A DNA stretch of 64,000 nucleotides from Bernardetiaceae bacterium (GCA_025057115.1 JANWWZ010000006.1:100825-164824); one strand, 5' to 3'; positions 9,890 to 19,748 are shown, counted from the first letter of the stretch. Translations and numbers: made by a program. The notes: a model not told the origin generated them from the sequence alone.

Positions 9890-12418
9890 TTGAAAACATT
9901 TCAACTGCTCCTTGGACTTTTAGTTGTAGGATTTTTTAGCGCTTACGGTCAAATTACTCGCCTTTCGGGCAGAGTAACCGATGGAGAAACAGGGGATCCC
10001 ATGCCTTTTGTCAATATCTTTTTCAAGGGAACTACCATCGGCACCACCACGGACTTTGAAGGCAATTACCTGTTGCAAACTCATGCCCCTGTTGATTCAG
10101 TAGTGGCATCCTATCTGGGTTATAACCTTGTTGCCAAGCCAGTCAAAAGGGGAGTGAGCCAAGTGATTAACTTCCAACTGTATCCAGAAGCCACTGTGCT
10201 GCAGACTGTTACGGTCCGTCCCCAAGACTACGAAAATCCCGCTTGGGAGATTTTGCGCGGAGTCATGGCTCACAAACGCCAGTATGATTTTGACCGGCTC
10301 AGCGCCTACCAGTATGAAAGTTACACCAAGCTAGAACTTGCCATTGACAATATTTCCGACCAATTCAAGCAAAAAAAATTGCTTCAGCAAGCATTTCGCG
10401 CCATAGATAGCACCAAAGTAGCCCATGGCGATGATGGAAAACCTATTTTGCCAGTGTTCTTTTCTGAAACTGTGTCGGATTATTTTTATCGGAAATCACC
10501 TGAGCGCCGCCGCGAAATTATCCGCAAAACGCGCGTCAATGGCGTTGGCATTACAGATGGAAGCCTAGTGGCTCAGGTCATTGGCAGCACTTTTTTGCAA
10601 TACAATTTTTATCAAAACTGGCTGCGCATTGCTGAAAAAGACTTCGTCTCTCCTATTGCCGAGAGTTGGAAAGCCTTTTACGAGTACCAACTCAAAAAAT
10701 CTGACGAAACACTCAACGGCAGGCGCTGCTTCCGCATCGAGTTTCAGCCCAAGCGACCTCAAGATTTGGCTTTCAGCGGGGTGATGTGGATTGCAGACTC
10801 CCTAGACCCTGTTTCGCCTTATGCCTTGTTGCAAATCGATGCCAGTGTAGGCAAATCTGCCAATTTGAATTTTATAGAAAAAATTAAAATTCAGCAGGAA
10901 CTCGCCCTTGTAGATTCTTCAACTGGAGTTTGGATGCCAGCCAAAACGCGCATTCTGCTAGATATTGGCGATATTAAGGACGACTGGGCTGGCTTGTTGG
11001 CAAAATCCTATATCTCCAATAAAAATTTCAAAGTCAATTTTCCGCATCCGCTCAAATTTTATGAAGAAAATGTCACTGTTGCCGAAGATGCTCTTATAAG
11101 TAATGAACAATATTGGCAAGAAAATCGCCATGATTCGCTTTCTACCCTCGAGAAGCAGCTCTACCAAATGATAGATACGATAAAAAACTTGCCCACTGTA
11201 AAAACATATGTGGAAATTGCCGAGCTGCTTATCAATGGCTTTCATCGCTTTGGCAAAATAGATATAGGCATCAATAGTTCTTCCTATGCCTTCAATGACT
11301 TAGAAGGTCATCGCATTAAGTTGCAACTCACCACTAATTATTTCCTCAGTCGGCGATTTACTTTTTACGGTTCTGCTATTTACGGCACTGCGGACAGGCG
11401 TTGGAAGTTCAACGCAGGAGTGGATTACATCATCAGCCGCAAACCTTGGAGGCAAGTTGGCTATTCACACACGGAAGATTACAACCAATTAGCCCTATTT
11501 TCGGATCATTTCCTCAGTCCCAGCAATGCCCTTTTCATGGCTTTTACGCGTTGGGGCAATTTTAGCCAGCGCCGCCCTTTCTTTCAAATTCACAACCAAG
11601 CCTATTTTCAAACCGATATTGCTCGCGGATTTACCCAACGCATAGTATTGAACCGCTATCACACCGATCCCTTATTCGATTTTGAATTTATCGACCTGAA
11701 AAATGACGCAGTCCGCCGTCGGGATTTTATTACCTCTGAGCTGGTTTTTGAAACTCGCATCGCCTTCGGAGAAAGATACATTCAAAACGAAAATAAGCGC
11801 CTCATTGCCAATTATACCACCAAACCAATCATTACCCTGCGCTACACTTGGGGACTAGAAAACTTCATGGGCAGCGATTTTGGCTATCAGAAATTTCAGC
11901 TCAACGTTACTCATCGCTTTTCAGCAGGAGCAGCAGGCAATACTACTTATTCAGTCAATGTAGGATATATTCCAACGCGAGTGCCTTATCCCATTTTGGC
12001 AGTGCACTTGGGCAATGAAACTATTTTTTACAACTGGCAGGCTTTTAACATGATGCGTTTTTTCGAGTTTGTCAGCGACCGCTATGCTTCTTTGACCCTT
12101 ACTCATCGCTTTGAAGGCTTGCTGTTCAATCGCCTACCCCTGCTGCGACGACTCAAGTGGCGTACACTGGCAACGGCTAACGTGTTATATGGAGGATTAA
12201 GTGAGGCAAACCGCACTTTAACACCACCTTTCAAACTAGATGGAACTCCACTGCCCAATGTAAACGGATTGGGAAAACTGCCCTACATAGAGGTAGGCTA
12301 CGGCATTGAAAATATCTTCCGCTTTGTGCGAGTGGACTTCATTCACCGCCTTACCTACTTGGATAGCCCTTCCATACAGCCTTTTGGTATTCGGCTTGCC
12401 ACCCAATTTAGGTTGTAG
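9890..12418 (+). CDS. DUF5686 outer-membrane protein with carboxypeptidase-like regulatory domain
   Basis: 842 residues. A signal peptide ends near SAYGQ. A carboxypeptidase-like regulatory (CarboxypepD_reg) domain covers about 24-110 (SGRVTDGETGDPMPFVNI), then a DUF5686 region continues to a C-terminal barrel ending ...GIRLATQFRL. Such proteins are common outer-membrane components of Bacteroidota with unknown role. The open frame starts at TTG 9890. The ATG at 9861 is in another frame, and no in-frame ATG precedes the signal peptide, so TTG is the probable start. No neighbour is on the same strand; 221 bases separate it from the divergent plsC. Confidence 0.88.
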   Translation: MKTFQLLLGLLVVGFFSAYGQITRLSGRVTDGETGDPMPFVNIFFKGTTIGTTTDFEGNYLLQTHAPVDSVVASYLGYNLVAKPVKRGVSQVINFQLYPEATVLQTVTVRPQDYENPAWEILRGVMAHKRQYDFDRLSAYQYESYTKLELAIDNISDQFKQKKLLQQAFRAIDSTKVAHGDDGKPILPVFFSETVSDYFYRKSPERRREIIRKTRVNGVGITDGSLVAQVIGSTFLQYNFYQNWLRIAEKDFVSPIAESWKAFYEYQLKKSDETLNGRRCFRIEFQPKRPQDLAFSGVMWIADSLDPVSPYALLQIDASVGKSANLNFIEKIKIQQELALVDSSTGVWMPAKTRILLDIGDIKDDWAGLLAKSYISNKNFKVNFPHPLKFYEENVTVAEDALISNEQYWQENRHDSLSTLEKQLYQMIDTIKNLPTVKTYVEIAELLINGFHRFGKIDIGINSSSYAFNDLEGHRIKLQLTTNYFLSRRFTFYGSAIYGTADRRWKFNAGVDYIISRKPWRQVGYSHTEDYNQLALFSDHFLSPSNALFMAFTRWGNFSQRRPFFQIHNQAYFQTDIARGFTQRIVLNRYHTDPLFDFEFIDLKNDAVRRRDFITSELVFETRIAFGERYIQNENKRLIANYTTKPIITLRYTWGLENFMGSDFGYQKFQLNVTHRFSAGAAGNTTYSVNVGYIPTRVPYPILAVHLGNETIFYNWQAFNMMRFFEFVSDRYASLTLTHRFEGLLFNRLPLLRRLKWRTLATANVLYGGLSEANRTLTPPFKLDGTPLPNVNGLGKLPYIEVGYGIENIFRFVRVDFIHRLTYLDSPSIQPFGIRLATQFRL

Positions 12419-12471
12419 CATCATGCTGTAGTTTCTTTTTGCAATAAAATTGACGCATGTGGTTGATTTTT

Positions 12472-12948
12472 CTACCGAGTGCGAAGTTTTTTGAAAAAAT
12501 CTTTTAACAGAGCGCTGGCTTCTGCTGCTAAGAGTCCGTGCTGAACGCAGGTTTTAGGATGGAAGCAGCAGTGAGGAGGAATACCTAATTTGGAAAATCC
12601 ATTCTTCTCATCGGGAGCAGCGTATACTACCCTGCTTAGCATTGCCCAGTAGCAGGCTCCTGCACACATAAGGCAAGGCTCCAAAGTCACGTAGAGTGTA
12701 CATTCGTTGAGGTAGCGCGAGCCTAACTGTTGGGATGCTGCAGTGATGGCAATCATTTCAGCATGGGCAGTGGGATCGTTTAGGGCAAGGGTTTGATTGT
12801 ATCCCTTTCCGATAATGCGGTCCCGCCAGGCAACTACCGCACCGACGGGAACTTCCCCTACTTGACTGGCTCGCCTTGCTAAGGCAAGGGCCTGATGCAT
12901 CATGTGATAGTCCGTAGGGGTGAATATGTCATCACTTGCGGAATACAA
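12472..12948 (-). CDS. tadA: tRNA-specific adenosine deaminase
   Basis: Deaminates A34 to inosine in tRNA-Arg(ACG). The zinc-deaminase motifs are HAE (H62, E64 from the chosen start) and PCLMC (C92, C95), with the TadA feature NDPTAHAEM. The start is uncertain. The conserved ...DYHMMHQAL helix begins before the only ATG codons (12906/12903), so I favour TTG 12948. That makes the gene overlap the end of the aldo/keto reductase gene by 17 bases and suggests translational coupling. Starting at 12906 would still leave all catalytic motifs intact. Confidence 0.92.
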   Translation of the reverse strand: MYSASDDIFTPTDYHMMHQALALARRASQVGEVPVGAVVAWRDRIIGKGYNQTLALNDPTAHAEMIAITAASQQLGSRYLNECTLYVTLEPCLMCAGACYWAMLSRVVYAAPDEKNGFSKLGIPPHCCFHPKTCVQHGLLAAEASALLKDFFKKLRTR

Positions 12949-13960
12949 TTTTATCTTTTGTATCAGCAAACATTACATCCTTTACCGTAGGTAGTTGCAA
13001 AAAGTCATGGGGAAATCCCAACTCAATTTTGCTGGCTTGGTCTAGGGTTGCCAGGTGCTCTGCAGGAATTTGCACTTGGAGACAAGCCAAACAATCGCGG
13101 ATTTGTTCTAGATTGCGAGCTCCTAAAATGGGGATAATGTTATCGCCTTGTTGCCGCAGCCATGCCAGCGCTACCTGAGCAGGTGTCGCTCCAATGGCAT
13201 TAGCTACTTGGCACACTACTTGAGCAATAGCTTGATTTCTGCTATTGTACTTAGGGCTCTTTTCCGTTAATCGAGCAGGTTGGTTTGTGGGGATTCCCTT
13301 GTTGTACTTTCCTGTGAGCATCCCTGCCCCTAGAGGAGACCAAGGGGTTACTGTCATGCCAAAGTGCTTAGCCATGGGCAATAAGTCGCGCTCGGCACTG
13401 CGTTGGATGAGACTGTATTCAATTTGCAGTCCTGCAAAGGCGGTCCAACCGCGCAGTTCAGCGAGGGTATTGCATTGAGCCACTATCCACGCAGGAGTAT
13501 CGGAAATACCCACATAGAGCACTTTTCCCTGCCGTACTAAGTCATCCAATCCCCGCATGACCTCTTCAGGAGAGGTAGTAAAGTCCCACATGTGCACCCA
13601 TAGAATGTCGATAAAGTCGGTTTGGAGTCTCCGCAGGCTGCCTTCTACGGAGCGAATCATGTTCTTGCGGTGGTTGCCGTTGGCATTAGGGTTGCTGCGA
13701 TTGTCGTAAAGAGTGTACTTGGTAGCTACTACAAAATAGTCGCGGTCGGAGGCGATAAATTCACCTACCCATTTTTCGCTCGTGCCTTCTGTATAGCGGT
13801 TGGCAGTGTCGATAAAGTTGCCTCCTAAATGGGCATAAGCCTCAAATATTTTCTTGCTGGTTTCGTAGTCTGCACCAGTGTTCCACTCTGTTCCAAAAGT
13901 CATAGTACCTAAACAAAGCTCTGACACGCGCAGGCCTGTTTTGCCAAATAATTTGAACAT
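12932..13960 (-). CDS. Aldo/keto reductase
   Basis: About 342 residues, NADPH-dependent TIM-barrel oxidoreductase. The catalytic tetrad is D51, Y56 (NFIDTANRY), K81 (VVATKY) and H123 (LWVHMWD). It resembles the YakC/Tas-type large AKR group whose members reduce diverse aldehydes and ketones, so the substrate cannot be read. It is the middle gene of a minus-strand run: SPOR lipoprotein upstream (15-base gap), TadA downstream (overlap). The start is at MFKLFGKTGLRVSE; two further Met codons lie just upstream. Confidence 0.92.
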   Translation of the reverse strand: MFKLFGKTGLRVSELCLGTMTFGTEWNTGADYETSKKIFEAYAHLGGNFIDTANRYTEGTSEKWVGEFIASDRDYFVVATKYTLYDNRSNPNANGNHRKNMIRSVEGSLRRLQTDFIDILWVHMWDFTTSPEEVMRGLDDLVRQGKVLYVGISDTPAWIVAQCNTLAELRGWTAFAGLQIEYSLIQRSAERDLLPMAKHFGMTVTPWSPLGAGMLTGKYNKGIPTNQPARLTEKSPKYNSRNQAIAQVVCQVANAIGATPAQVALAWLRQQGDNIIPILGARNLEQIRDCLACLQVQIPAEHLATLDQASKIELGFPHDFLQLPTVKDVMFADTKDKIVFRK

Positions 13961-13975
13961 CATAAGCAACAGCAG

Positions 13976-14503
13976 TTAATTTTTTAAACGATATTTTTCC
14001 AATGGAATCGTAATGCGTTCGTAGGTGATAAAAGCGTTAGGATATAGGGATTTAATTTGCGTGTAAAGAGCAAAAGCCTCGGTGCGGTAGAAAAAATTGC
14101 CCAACTTGACGCGAAAATTAGGCTGCTCGTAAACCAATTCGGGCTTTTCGGTGGTGATTTTTTGCAAATCTGAAAGCACTTTCGTTGCTTCTTGGCGGCT
14201 ATTGCCAGAATAAACCACAATTCTGTAACCTTGAGAAAATTTGAGATTTCTGTTTGTGTTTGCCATCGCTTGGCGCAACGTATCTAATTGGGTTTGGATG
14301 GTATTGGTAATACTGACTTGCTCTGTGCTGGGCGGTGGCAAGTTTGTCTGCTCGGAAGGGTTGTTCAAAGTACTAGACGGCTCGGGAAAATAAGGACGGT
14401 AAGGACTCAAATCCATTGAAAAGGAAGGTACCGTCTTGGGAACCCCACTTTTGCACCCAGCCAAAAAAAACAGCACAGCACAAATGCTTACCAAAGGCTT
14501 CAT
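13976..14503 (-). CDS. SPOR-domain lipoprotein
   Basis: 175 residues. The lipoprotein signal MKPLVSICAVLFFLAGCKSG has a clear lipobox (LAGC). A Pro/Ser/Thr-rich linker follows (about 30-70), and a C-terminal SPOR domain begins near GYRIVVYSGNS and runs through the second half RVKLGNFFYRTEAF. SPOR domains bind denuded peptidoglycan glycans, so this is probably an envelope-anchored, septum- or wall-associated protein. The upstream part of the open frame (22 residues) is excluded because the lipoprotein signal begins at this Met. It is divergent from the type III PKS gene with only 51 bases between the starts, so the two promoters must share that space. Confidence 0.88.
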   Translation of the reverse strand: MKPLVSICAVLFFLAGCKSGVPKTVPSFSMDLSPYRPYFPEPSSTLNNPSEQTNLPPPSTEQVSITNTIQTQLDTLRQAMANTNRNLKFSQGYRIVVYSGNSRQEATKVLSDLQKITTEKPELVYEQPNFRVKLGNFFYRTEAFALYTQIKSLYPNAFITYERITIPLEKYRLKN

Positions 14504-14554
14504 TTTCCTTTTTGTTTGGCTAAATTGATGCAAAATAAAAAAATCTATTGTTCG

Positions 14555-15670
14555 ATGCGCCAACCTCATATTACCGCTTTAGGCGTTGCAGTTCCTGCCT
14601 ACCTAATTAAGCAAGAAGACGCTCCCGATTGGATAGCTACTTACTTGGCGCTTCCTGCTAAAGAATTGCGCAAACTTAAACTAATTTACCGCGCCAGTGG
14701 CATTGATACGCGTTATAGCGTCATTCCCGATTTTAGTTATACAACCCAAAGAGTGCTTTTTCCGTTGTCGGAGGACTTGGAGCCTTTTCCTACCACTGCC
14801 CAGCGCATGCAAATATATCAACGCGAAGCACTTCCCTTAGCTCTCCAAGCCATTAGAAGTATGAATTTACCCAAAAATTATTTGAGCCGAATTACTCACC
14901 TTATTGTAGTAAGCTGTACAGGCATGTACGCCCCTGGACTGGAAATAGACTTGATAAACGCCCTTTCTCTAACCCCTTGCGTCCAACGCCTTTGCGTTCA
15001 CTTCATGGGTTGTTATGCCGCTTTCAGCGCTTTGAAAATTGCCGATGCCATCTGTAGGGCAGACCCTCAAGCCAAGGTGCTTATTGCTGATGTAGAGCTA
15101 TGTACTTTGCATTTTCAGAAAGTGTACAACCAGGATCAATTGCTTGCTAATGCACTTTTTGCAGATGGAGCTGCTGCTGCATTAGTGGAATGTGTCTGCC
15201 CAGAGGAGGGATTGCTTTCACTGGAGGGTTTTTATAGCACCTTAGTACCCGCCGAGAGCAACTCAATGGCTTGGCATATTAGCGACCATGGCTTTCAAAT
15301 GCAACTTTCTTCATATGTGCCTTACATCATAGGCAGCGAGATTTACAGCTTTGTAGAAAAAATAAGACAAGATGCAAAAACCAACTTTGATTATTATGCC
15401 TTTCATCCAGGTGGCAAAAAAATACTACTTGAAATTGAGCAAGCCATCGGAATTACTGCCCAGCAAAATAGTTGGTCATACCAGGTAATGCGGCACTTTG
15501 GCAATATGTCTTCAGCAACTATTTTTTTCGTTTTGCAAAGGTTAATTGCCCAGCTCAAGGAGCGTTCCAGGCAAGAAGGCAAAACCCTTTTAGCCGCCGC
15601 TTTTGGACCAGGGCTTGTGGTGGAAGCTGCTGTGATGCAGATTAAAAACCTTCATTTTAGCCATGCCTAA
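14555..15670 (+). CDS. Type III polyketide synthase (chalcone/stilbene-synthase family)
   Basis: 371 residues, homodimeric thiolase-fold synthase that extends an acyl-CoA starter with malonyl-CoA without ACP. The catalytic triad is complete: C153 (FMGCYAAF), H284 (YAFHPGG) and N317 (HFGNMSSA). The family segment SCTGMYAPGLE is at 120-130. Bacterial relatives make alkylpyrones or alkylresorcinols; the product here cannot be read. The next gene, a SAM methyltransferase, overlaps it by 8 bases, so the polyketide is probably methylated. The start at MRQPHITALG is used rather than upstream codons that run into the divergent promoter region. Confidence 0.93.
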   Translation: MRQPHITALGVAVPAYLIKQEDAPDWIATYLALPAKELRKLKLIYRASGIDTRYSVIPDFSYTTQRVLFPLSEDLEPFPTTAQRMQIYQREALPLALQAIRSMNLPKNYLSRITHLIVVSCTGMYAPGLEIDLINALSLTPCVQRLCVHFMGCYAAFSALKIADAICRADPQAKVLIADVELCTLHFQKVYNQDQLLANALFADGAAAALVECVCPEEGLLSLEGFYSTLVPAESNSMAWHISDHGFQMQLSSYVPYIIGSEIYSFVEKIRQDAKTNFDYYAFHPGGKKILLEIEQAIGITAQQNSWSYQVMRHFGNMSSATIFFVLQRLIAQLKERSRQEGKTLLAAAFGPGLVVEAAVMQIKNLHFSHA

Positions 15671-16364
15671 CTTTGCTTGCCGCAGCCTACAGCCTGAGCT
15701 GATAGACGATTTCACCTTGAGTGGTGAAACATTGTCCCGAAACCTTCGCGAACTGGAGTACATCAATGCCTACTTAGGCGGTAATGCAGTAACTCTCAAA
15801 GGGGTCAAATACTTTGTAAAGCGATTGGGCACCCCTATTTCCATCGCTGATGTAGGTTGTGGCGGAGGAGATACACTTGGCTATCTTTCTCGATGGGCCG
15901 GGCGCTATCGCTACACCTTGCAGCTCTCTGGCTATGACGCCAATCCTTTCATAGTGGAATACGCCTTGAAGCGCCATCAGGACTATCCCGATATTAGGTA
16001 CTACTGCCTTGACGTTTGGTCAAAGGAATTTGAACAAGTGCAACCCGATGTATTTTTGCTTAGCTTGTTTTGCCATCACTTTGGAGATGAACAATTGAAA
16101 ACACTACTTGCTAGACTGCTGCATCAAGCGCGGAAAGGAATTATTATCAATGATTTGCAACGGCATCCAATGGCTTATTATAGCATTCGCTGGCTGGCTC
16201 GATTGCTAGGAGGATCCCATTTACTACAACACGATGCCCCTCTTTCCGTGTTGAAAGGATTTCGAAAAGAAGAACTGCAAACCTTGTTACAGGAAATTGC
16301 TCCGAAAAAATTTCAAATTAGTTGGCATTGGGCGTTTCGCTACTTGGTGATAATTGAGAAGTAA
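15663..16364 (+). CDS. Class I SAM-dependent methyltransferase (PKS partner)
   Basis: 233 residues. The SAM-binding motif I is [15 protein letters not shown] (about 60-74), with GYDANPF as motif II and LLSLFCHHF near the substrate side. It overlaps the type III polyketide synthase gene by 8 bases and is therefore almost surely cotranslated with it, acting on the polyketide (O- or C-methylation). Its last 47 bases lie antisense to the end of the DnaJ-TPR gene. Both reading frames are coherent to their stops, so the overlap looks real. Confidence 0.88.
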   Translation: MPNFACRSLQPELIDDFTLSGETLSRNLRELEYINAYLGGNAVTLKGVKYFVKRLGTPISIADVGCGGGDTLGYLSRWAGRYRYTLQLSGYDANPFIVEYALKRHQDYPDIRYYCLDVWSKEFEQVQPDVFLLSLFCHHFGDEQLKTLLARLLHQARKGIIINDLQRHPMAYYSIRWLARLLGGSHLLQHDAPLSVLKGFRKEELQTLLQEIAPKKFQISWHWAFRYLVIIEK

Positions 16365-17436
16365 TGTAACTTTCGCAGAAATAATCTAAAGATTCATCGC
16401 GCAAGCGGCGGTTGAGCTTTTTGGCTACATTCCAATCACGGCAAGCATTCCCTAGTTGAGTTAAATTGACGTAAGCCCATGCTCGGCGATAGTACCACTC
16501 CCCATTGCGTGGGTTGCACAAAATAGCCTTGGAGTAGGCTTCTACTTCAGCGGCGTAGTTTTCTTCTGCATTGGCGATAATGCCTAAATTAGCGTATACG
16601 GCTTCATCAGCCATGCCTCGGCGAATCATTTCTTGGAGAATTACTTTTGCCTCAGGAGGCGATTGGCTGGTATAAAGCAACAGCACTGCGGCGCGCATCC
16701 ATTTTTGTTTATCAGTAGGCATTTGGTTAAAGGCATAGAGGAAGTCTATGCGTGCCGAGTCAGCTTTTTGTAAATGAGCATTTGCCACAGCGCGATAGAA
16801 GTAAAATTCAGGAGAGGAAATAGGGGCATTGTCAATGGCGGCTTGAATAAAATTGCGCCCTTGCTCATAAAAACCAAAATATTCGATATAGATTTTGCCG
16901 CGCAAAAACAGGGCGCGAAAATAGTAAGGGTCAGTGGTGAGCCCTTGGGTGAGGTAGTGTTCGGCAGCTAAGTAATCGCCTTCTTGATAGGCTTGATATG
17001 CCCAGTAGTAATTCACTCGCCCAATAAAGTCAAACACTGAATAGACGATAAAAAACATATATCCCACAAAGGCAATGGCTATCCAAGGGGCAGCTTTGAG
17101 GTAGCGCTCGTACTCAGCTTGCTCTTGAGGCGACATAGGACGCGGACGAGGTCTTCTCCGCATGGGCGGCGTCCATGTCCATTGAGGACGATAGAACACT
17201 ACGGGTCTTGGCTGATATCCCAGCCGAAGCATATTGTCGTAGCGAGCCTTTTTTTCTGGGTTGCTCAAACACTGGTAAGCGTGATTAATTGCTTTGAATT
17301 TTTCTTCCGCTTGCGGGTCACCAGGATTGCGGTCAGGATGGTATTGAAGCGCTAGTTTTTTAAAAGCGGCTTTTACCTCTGCAATAGAGGCGAAGTTAGG
17401 TAGCCCTAGCGCCTCGTAAAGATTGACCATCGGCAT
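16318..17436 (-). CDS. Membrane-anchored DnaJ-domain protein with TPR repeats
   Basis: About 372 residues. The N-terminal J-domain (about 3-70) contains the HPD motif at 33-35 (YHPDRNPGD). A Pro/Arg-rich linker (about 75-105) and one membrane helix (around 118-140, [15 protein letters not shown]) follow, then TPR-like repeats to the C-terminus. It probably stimulates a DnaK at the membrane; the orientation of the TPR part is not clear. It lacks the zinc-finger and C-terminal domains of true DnaJ. The start is taken at [11 protein letters not shown]. The long open frame upstream would overlap the divergent glutaminase gene and has no family character. Confidence 0.9.
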   Translation of the reverse strand: MPMVNLYEALGLPNFASIAEVKAAFKKLALQYHPDRNPGDPQAEEKFKAINHAYQCLSNPEKKARYDNMLRLGYQPRPVVFYRPQWTWTPPMRRRPRPRPMSPQEQAEYERYLKAAPWIAIAFVGYMFFIVYSVFDFIGRVNYYWAYQAYQEGDYLAAEHYLTQGLTTDPYYFRALFLRGKIYIEYFGFYEQGRNFIQAAIDNAPISSPEFYFYRAVANAHLQKADSARIDFLYAFNQMPTDKQKWMRAAVLLLYTSQSPPEAKVILQEMIRRGMADEAVYANLGIIANAEENYAAEVEAYSKAILCNPRNGEWYYRRAWAYVNLTQLGNACRDWNVAKKLNRRLRDESLDYFCESYITSQLSPSSETPNAN

Positions 17437-17478
17437 ATTTTTGAGGAAAATTACTATGTTTTTTACAAAAAAACTCCT

Positions 17479-18048
17479 ATGCCTGCCCGCTTGTTGCTCT
17501 TGGACAATTACGACTCTTTTACTTACAACTTGGCGCAACTGATTGAAGAAAATTTTATGGGTCAGTTTGATGTGCGCACCTATGATGCAATTTCACTTGC
17601 CCAAGTAGGGGATTATGACAAAATTATTTTCTCCCCTGGTCCAGGAGTTCCTTCGGAAATTCCACTCATGCAACAAATTTTACTTACCTATGGGGCTAGC
17701 AAGTCTATTTTAGGAGTTTGTTTAGGTCACCAAGCCATTGCTGAAAGTTTTGGCGCAAGGTTGTATAACCTGCCAAAGGTACAGCACGGCTTGCGAATCC
17801 CACTGCAAGTGACAGAGCCGCAAGAACTACTTTTCAAAGGTTTGCCGCGCCAGTTTTACGTCGGTTTATATCACTCTTGGGCAGTAACTGACTTGCCTGC
17901 GTGCTTAAAAACAACAGCCATAAGTGCCAATGGCGTAGTAATGGCTATTGCTCATCAGAGTTACGACATCAGAGGTGTTCAATTTCACCCTGAGTCGTTT
18001 ATGACGCAATACGGAGCAGAGATGTTGCAAAATTGGCTAAGTAGTTAG
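17479..18048 (+). CDS. pabA: Anthranilate/aminodeoxychorismate synthase glutaminase subunit
   Basis: 189 residues, class I glutamine amidotransferase that supplies ammonia to TrpE or PabB. It has the typical opening [14 protein letters not shown], oxyanion [10 protein letters not shown], nucleophile C81 (GVCLGHQA), and H170/E172 (VQFHPESF). No trpE, pabB or other trp gene lies beside it. A lone amphibolic TrpG/PabA is therefore likely, and the symbol is a choice between pabA and trpG. It starts 42 bases from the divergent DnaJ-TPR gene. Confidence 0.9.
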   Translation: MPARLLLLDNYDSFTYNLAQLIEENFMGQFDVRTYDAISLAQVGDYDKIIFSPGPGVPSEIPLMQQILLTYGASKSILGVCLGHQAIAESFGARLYNLPKVQHGLRIPLQVTEPQELLFKGLPRQFYVGLYHSWAVTDLPACLKTTAISANGVVMAIAHQSYDIRGVQFHPESFMTQYGAEMLQNWLSS

Positions 18049-18055
18049 CGCAAGG

Positions 18056-18081
18056 CTGTCGCTTGTAGCAACAAGCGACAG
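18056..18081. terminator. Perfect hairpin between convergent genes
   Basis: An 11-bp perfect stem (CTGTCGCTTGT at 18056-18066 with ACAAGCGACAG at 18071-18081) closes on the tetraloop AGCA. It lies between the stops of the PabA-type gene and the convergent aldehyde dehydrogenase. There is no following T-tract on either strand, so it may stop RNA polymerase poorly or serve as a 3'-end stabiliser. Confidence 0.55.
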
Positions 18082-18090
18082 GGGAAAATG

Positions 18091-19647
18091 TCATATTTCA
18101 AATTTGATGCCTTGCGCTAAAGGCAGCGATGAAGAGAAATTAATTGTATTGGTTTGACGGCGCATGTAGGCTTTCCAAGCATCAGAGCCAGATTCGCGTC
18201 CTCCGCCTGTTTCTTTTTCTCCTCCAAAGGCTCCGCCGATTTCAGCTCCTGATGTACCTATATTCACATTAGCAATGCCGCAGTCCGAGCCCCAGGCACT
18301 TAAAAACGTTTCCGCTTGCCGCAAGTGATCGGTAAAAATGGCCGAGGAGAGCCCTTGCCTTACATTGTTTTGCAGATCAATAGCGTTTTGGACATGGCCG
18401 CGATACTTGATAAGGTACAAAATCGGCGCAAAGGTTTCCTCCTGCACGGTGGGATAATGATTTTCAGCTTCTACAATAGCTGGCTCTACGTAATTAGGTC
18501 CAAGAGTAGGTATTAACTTGCCACCTATTAGCAATTTCCCTCCTTCGGCTTGCACTTGCTCAAGGGCTTTTTGAAAATTGCTCACTGCCGCTGCATCAAT
18601 GAGTGGACCGACGAGCGTGTCAGGCTCTAAAGGATTGCCGATTTTGATTCGTTGATAGACCTTCACCAAGTGGTCGCGTACATCATCGTAGACATCTTCA
18701 TGTACAATGAGGCGGCGGGTAGTGGTGCAGCGCTGTCCACAAGTGCCTACTGCTCCAAATACTACGGCGCGTATGGCTAAATCCAAATTGGCATGTTCGG
18801 TGATAATAACAGCATTGTTACCACCTAGTTCGAGAATGGTTTTTCCCAGCCGAGCAGCTACTGCCTGAGCGACTTTCTTGCCCATGCGCACTGAGCCAGT
18901 GGCGGAAATAAGTGGCAGGCGACTATCGCGTGCAAGCATTTCTCCCAAAGAGGGTCCGCCGATGAGCAAATTGAAAATGCCTTCAGGTAAATGATTTTCT
19001 TTCAACACTTTGCCGATAATGTGCTGGCAAGCAATAGCGCACAAAGGAGTTTTTTCTGAAGGTTTCCATATGCACACATTTCCACATACAGCCGCAATCA
19101 TGGCATTCCACGACCACACTGCCACAGGGAAGTTAAATGCCGAGATAATTCCTATTATGCCCAAGGGATGCCATTGCTCGTACATGCGATGTTCTGGACG
19201 TTCAGAGTGCATGGTGAGCCCATAGAGCTGGCGCGAAAGTCCTGTAGCAAAATCGCATATGTCTATCATTTCTTGCACTTCGCCCAGTCCTTCTTGAAGG
19301 ATTTTTCCCACTTCAAGAGTCACTAAGGTGCCTAACGCCTCTTTGTGTTGCCTGAGCGCTTGACCTATTTGTCGGACAATCTCACCGCGTTGAGGGGCGG
19401 GGATGCGTCGCCATAACTTAAAAGCCTCTTGTGCTTTTTCTACCACTAATTCGTAGTCGTCCTTATCAGCTATTTTGACCGATGCTAGCAATTGCCCATC
19501 GATAGGTGAAAAAATATTGCGCGTAGGAGCGCTTGGCTGTCCTCCCCACTGCAAACCAGTGCTGTAGGCAGGGTTTACAGGTTGGATGCCTAAGGTTTCC
19601 AACAACTGACTTACTTGCTGGTGGTACACTGAAACTGCTGTTTCCAT
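18091..19647 (-). CDS. ALDH7-family aldehyde dehydrogenase (aminoadipate-semialdehyde type)
   Basis: About 518 residues. The NAD-binding and catalytic segments are the ALDH7 type: LELGGNNAVII and GTCGQRCTTTRR, whose Cys after QR is the nucleophile. ETGGGRESGSDAWKAYMRR near the C-terminus is also characteristic. ALDH7 enzymes oxidise alpha-aminoadipate semialdehyde / piperideine-6-carboxylate in lysine catabolism, which is the best guess here. No other lysine-degradation gene is nearby. A TACTTTTG box, matching TAnnTTTG, lies upstream on the minus strand (about 19671-19678). Start chosen at the second of two adjacent Met codons. Confidence 0.9.
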   Translation of the reverse strand: METAVSVYHQQVSQLLETLGIQPVNPAYSTGLQWGGQPSAPTRNIFSPIDGQLLASVKIADKDDYELVVEKAQEAFKLWRRIPAPQRGEIVRQIGQALRQHKEALGTLVTLEVGKILQEGLGEVQEMIDICDFATGLSRQLYGLTMHSERPEHRMYEQWHPLGIIGIISAFNFPVAVWSWNAMIAAVCGNVCIWKPSEKTPLCAIACQHIIGKVLKENHLPEGIFNLLIGGPSLGEMLARDSRLPLISATGSVRMGKKVAQAVAARLGKTILELGGNNAVIITEHANLDLAIRAVVFGAVGTCGQRCTTTRRLIVHEDVYDDVRDHLVKVYQRIKIGNPLEPDTLVGPLIDAAAVSNFQKALEQVQAEGGKLLIGGKLIPTLGPNYVEPAIVEAENHYPTVQEETFAPILYLIKYRGHVQNAIDLQNNVRQGLSSAIFTDHLRQAETFLSAWGSDCGIANVNIGTSGAEIGGAFGGEKETGGGRESGSDAWKAYMRRQTNTINFSSSLPLAQGIKFEI

Positions 19648-19748
19648 CATTTTCCTTGCATAAACTAAAGCAAAAGTAACAAAACTGCAGTGGCAGTTTT
19701 TGTTATCAACTTGTAAAAAGGTAACTTTAAACCATCTAAGATGGCACT

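Noticed and set aside
14555..15670. Assignment of the type III PKS to the same pathway as the acyl cluster at 31-38 kb
   Set aside because: It is 16 kb away, has ordinary chromosomal composition and needs no ACP; no link visible.
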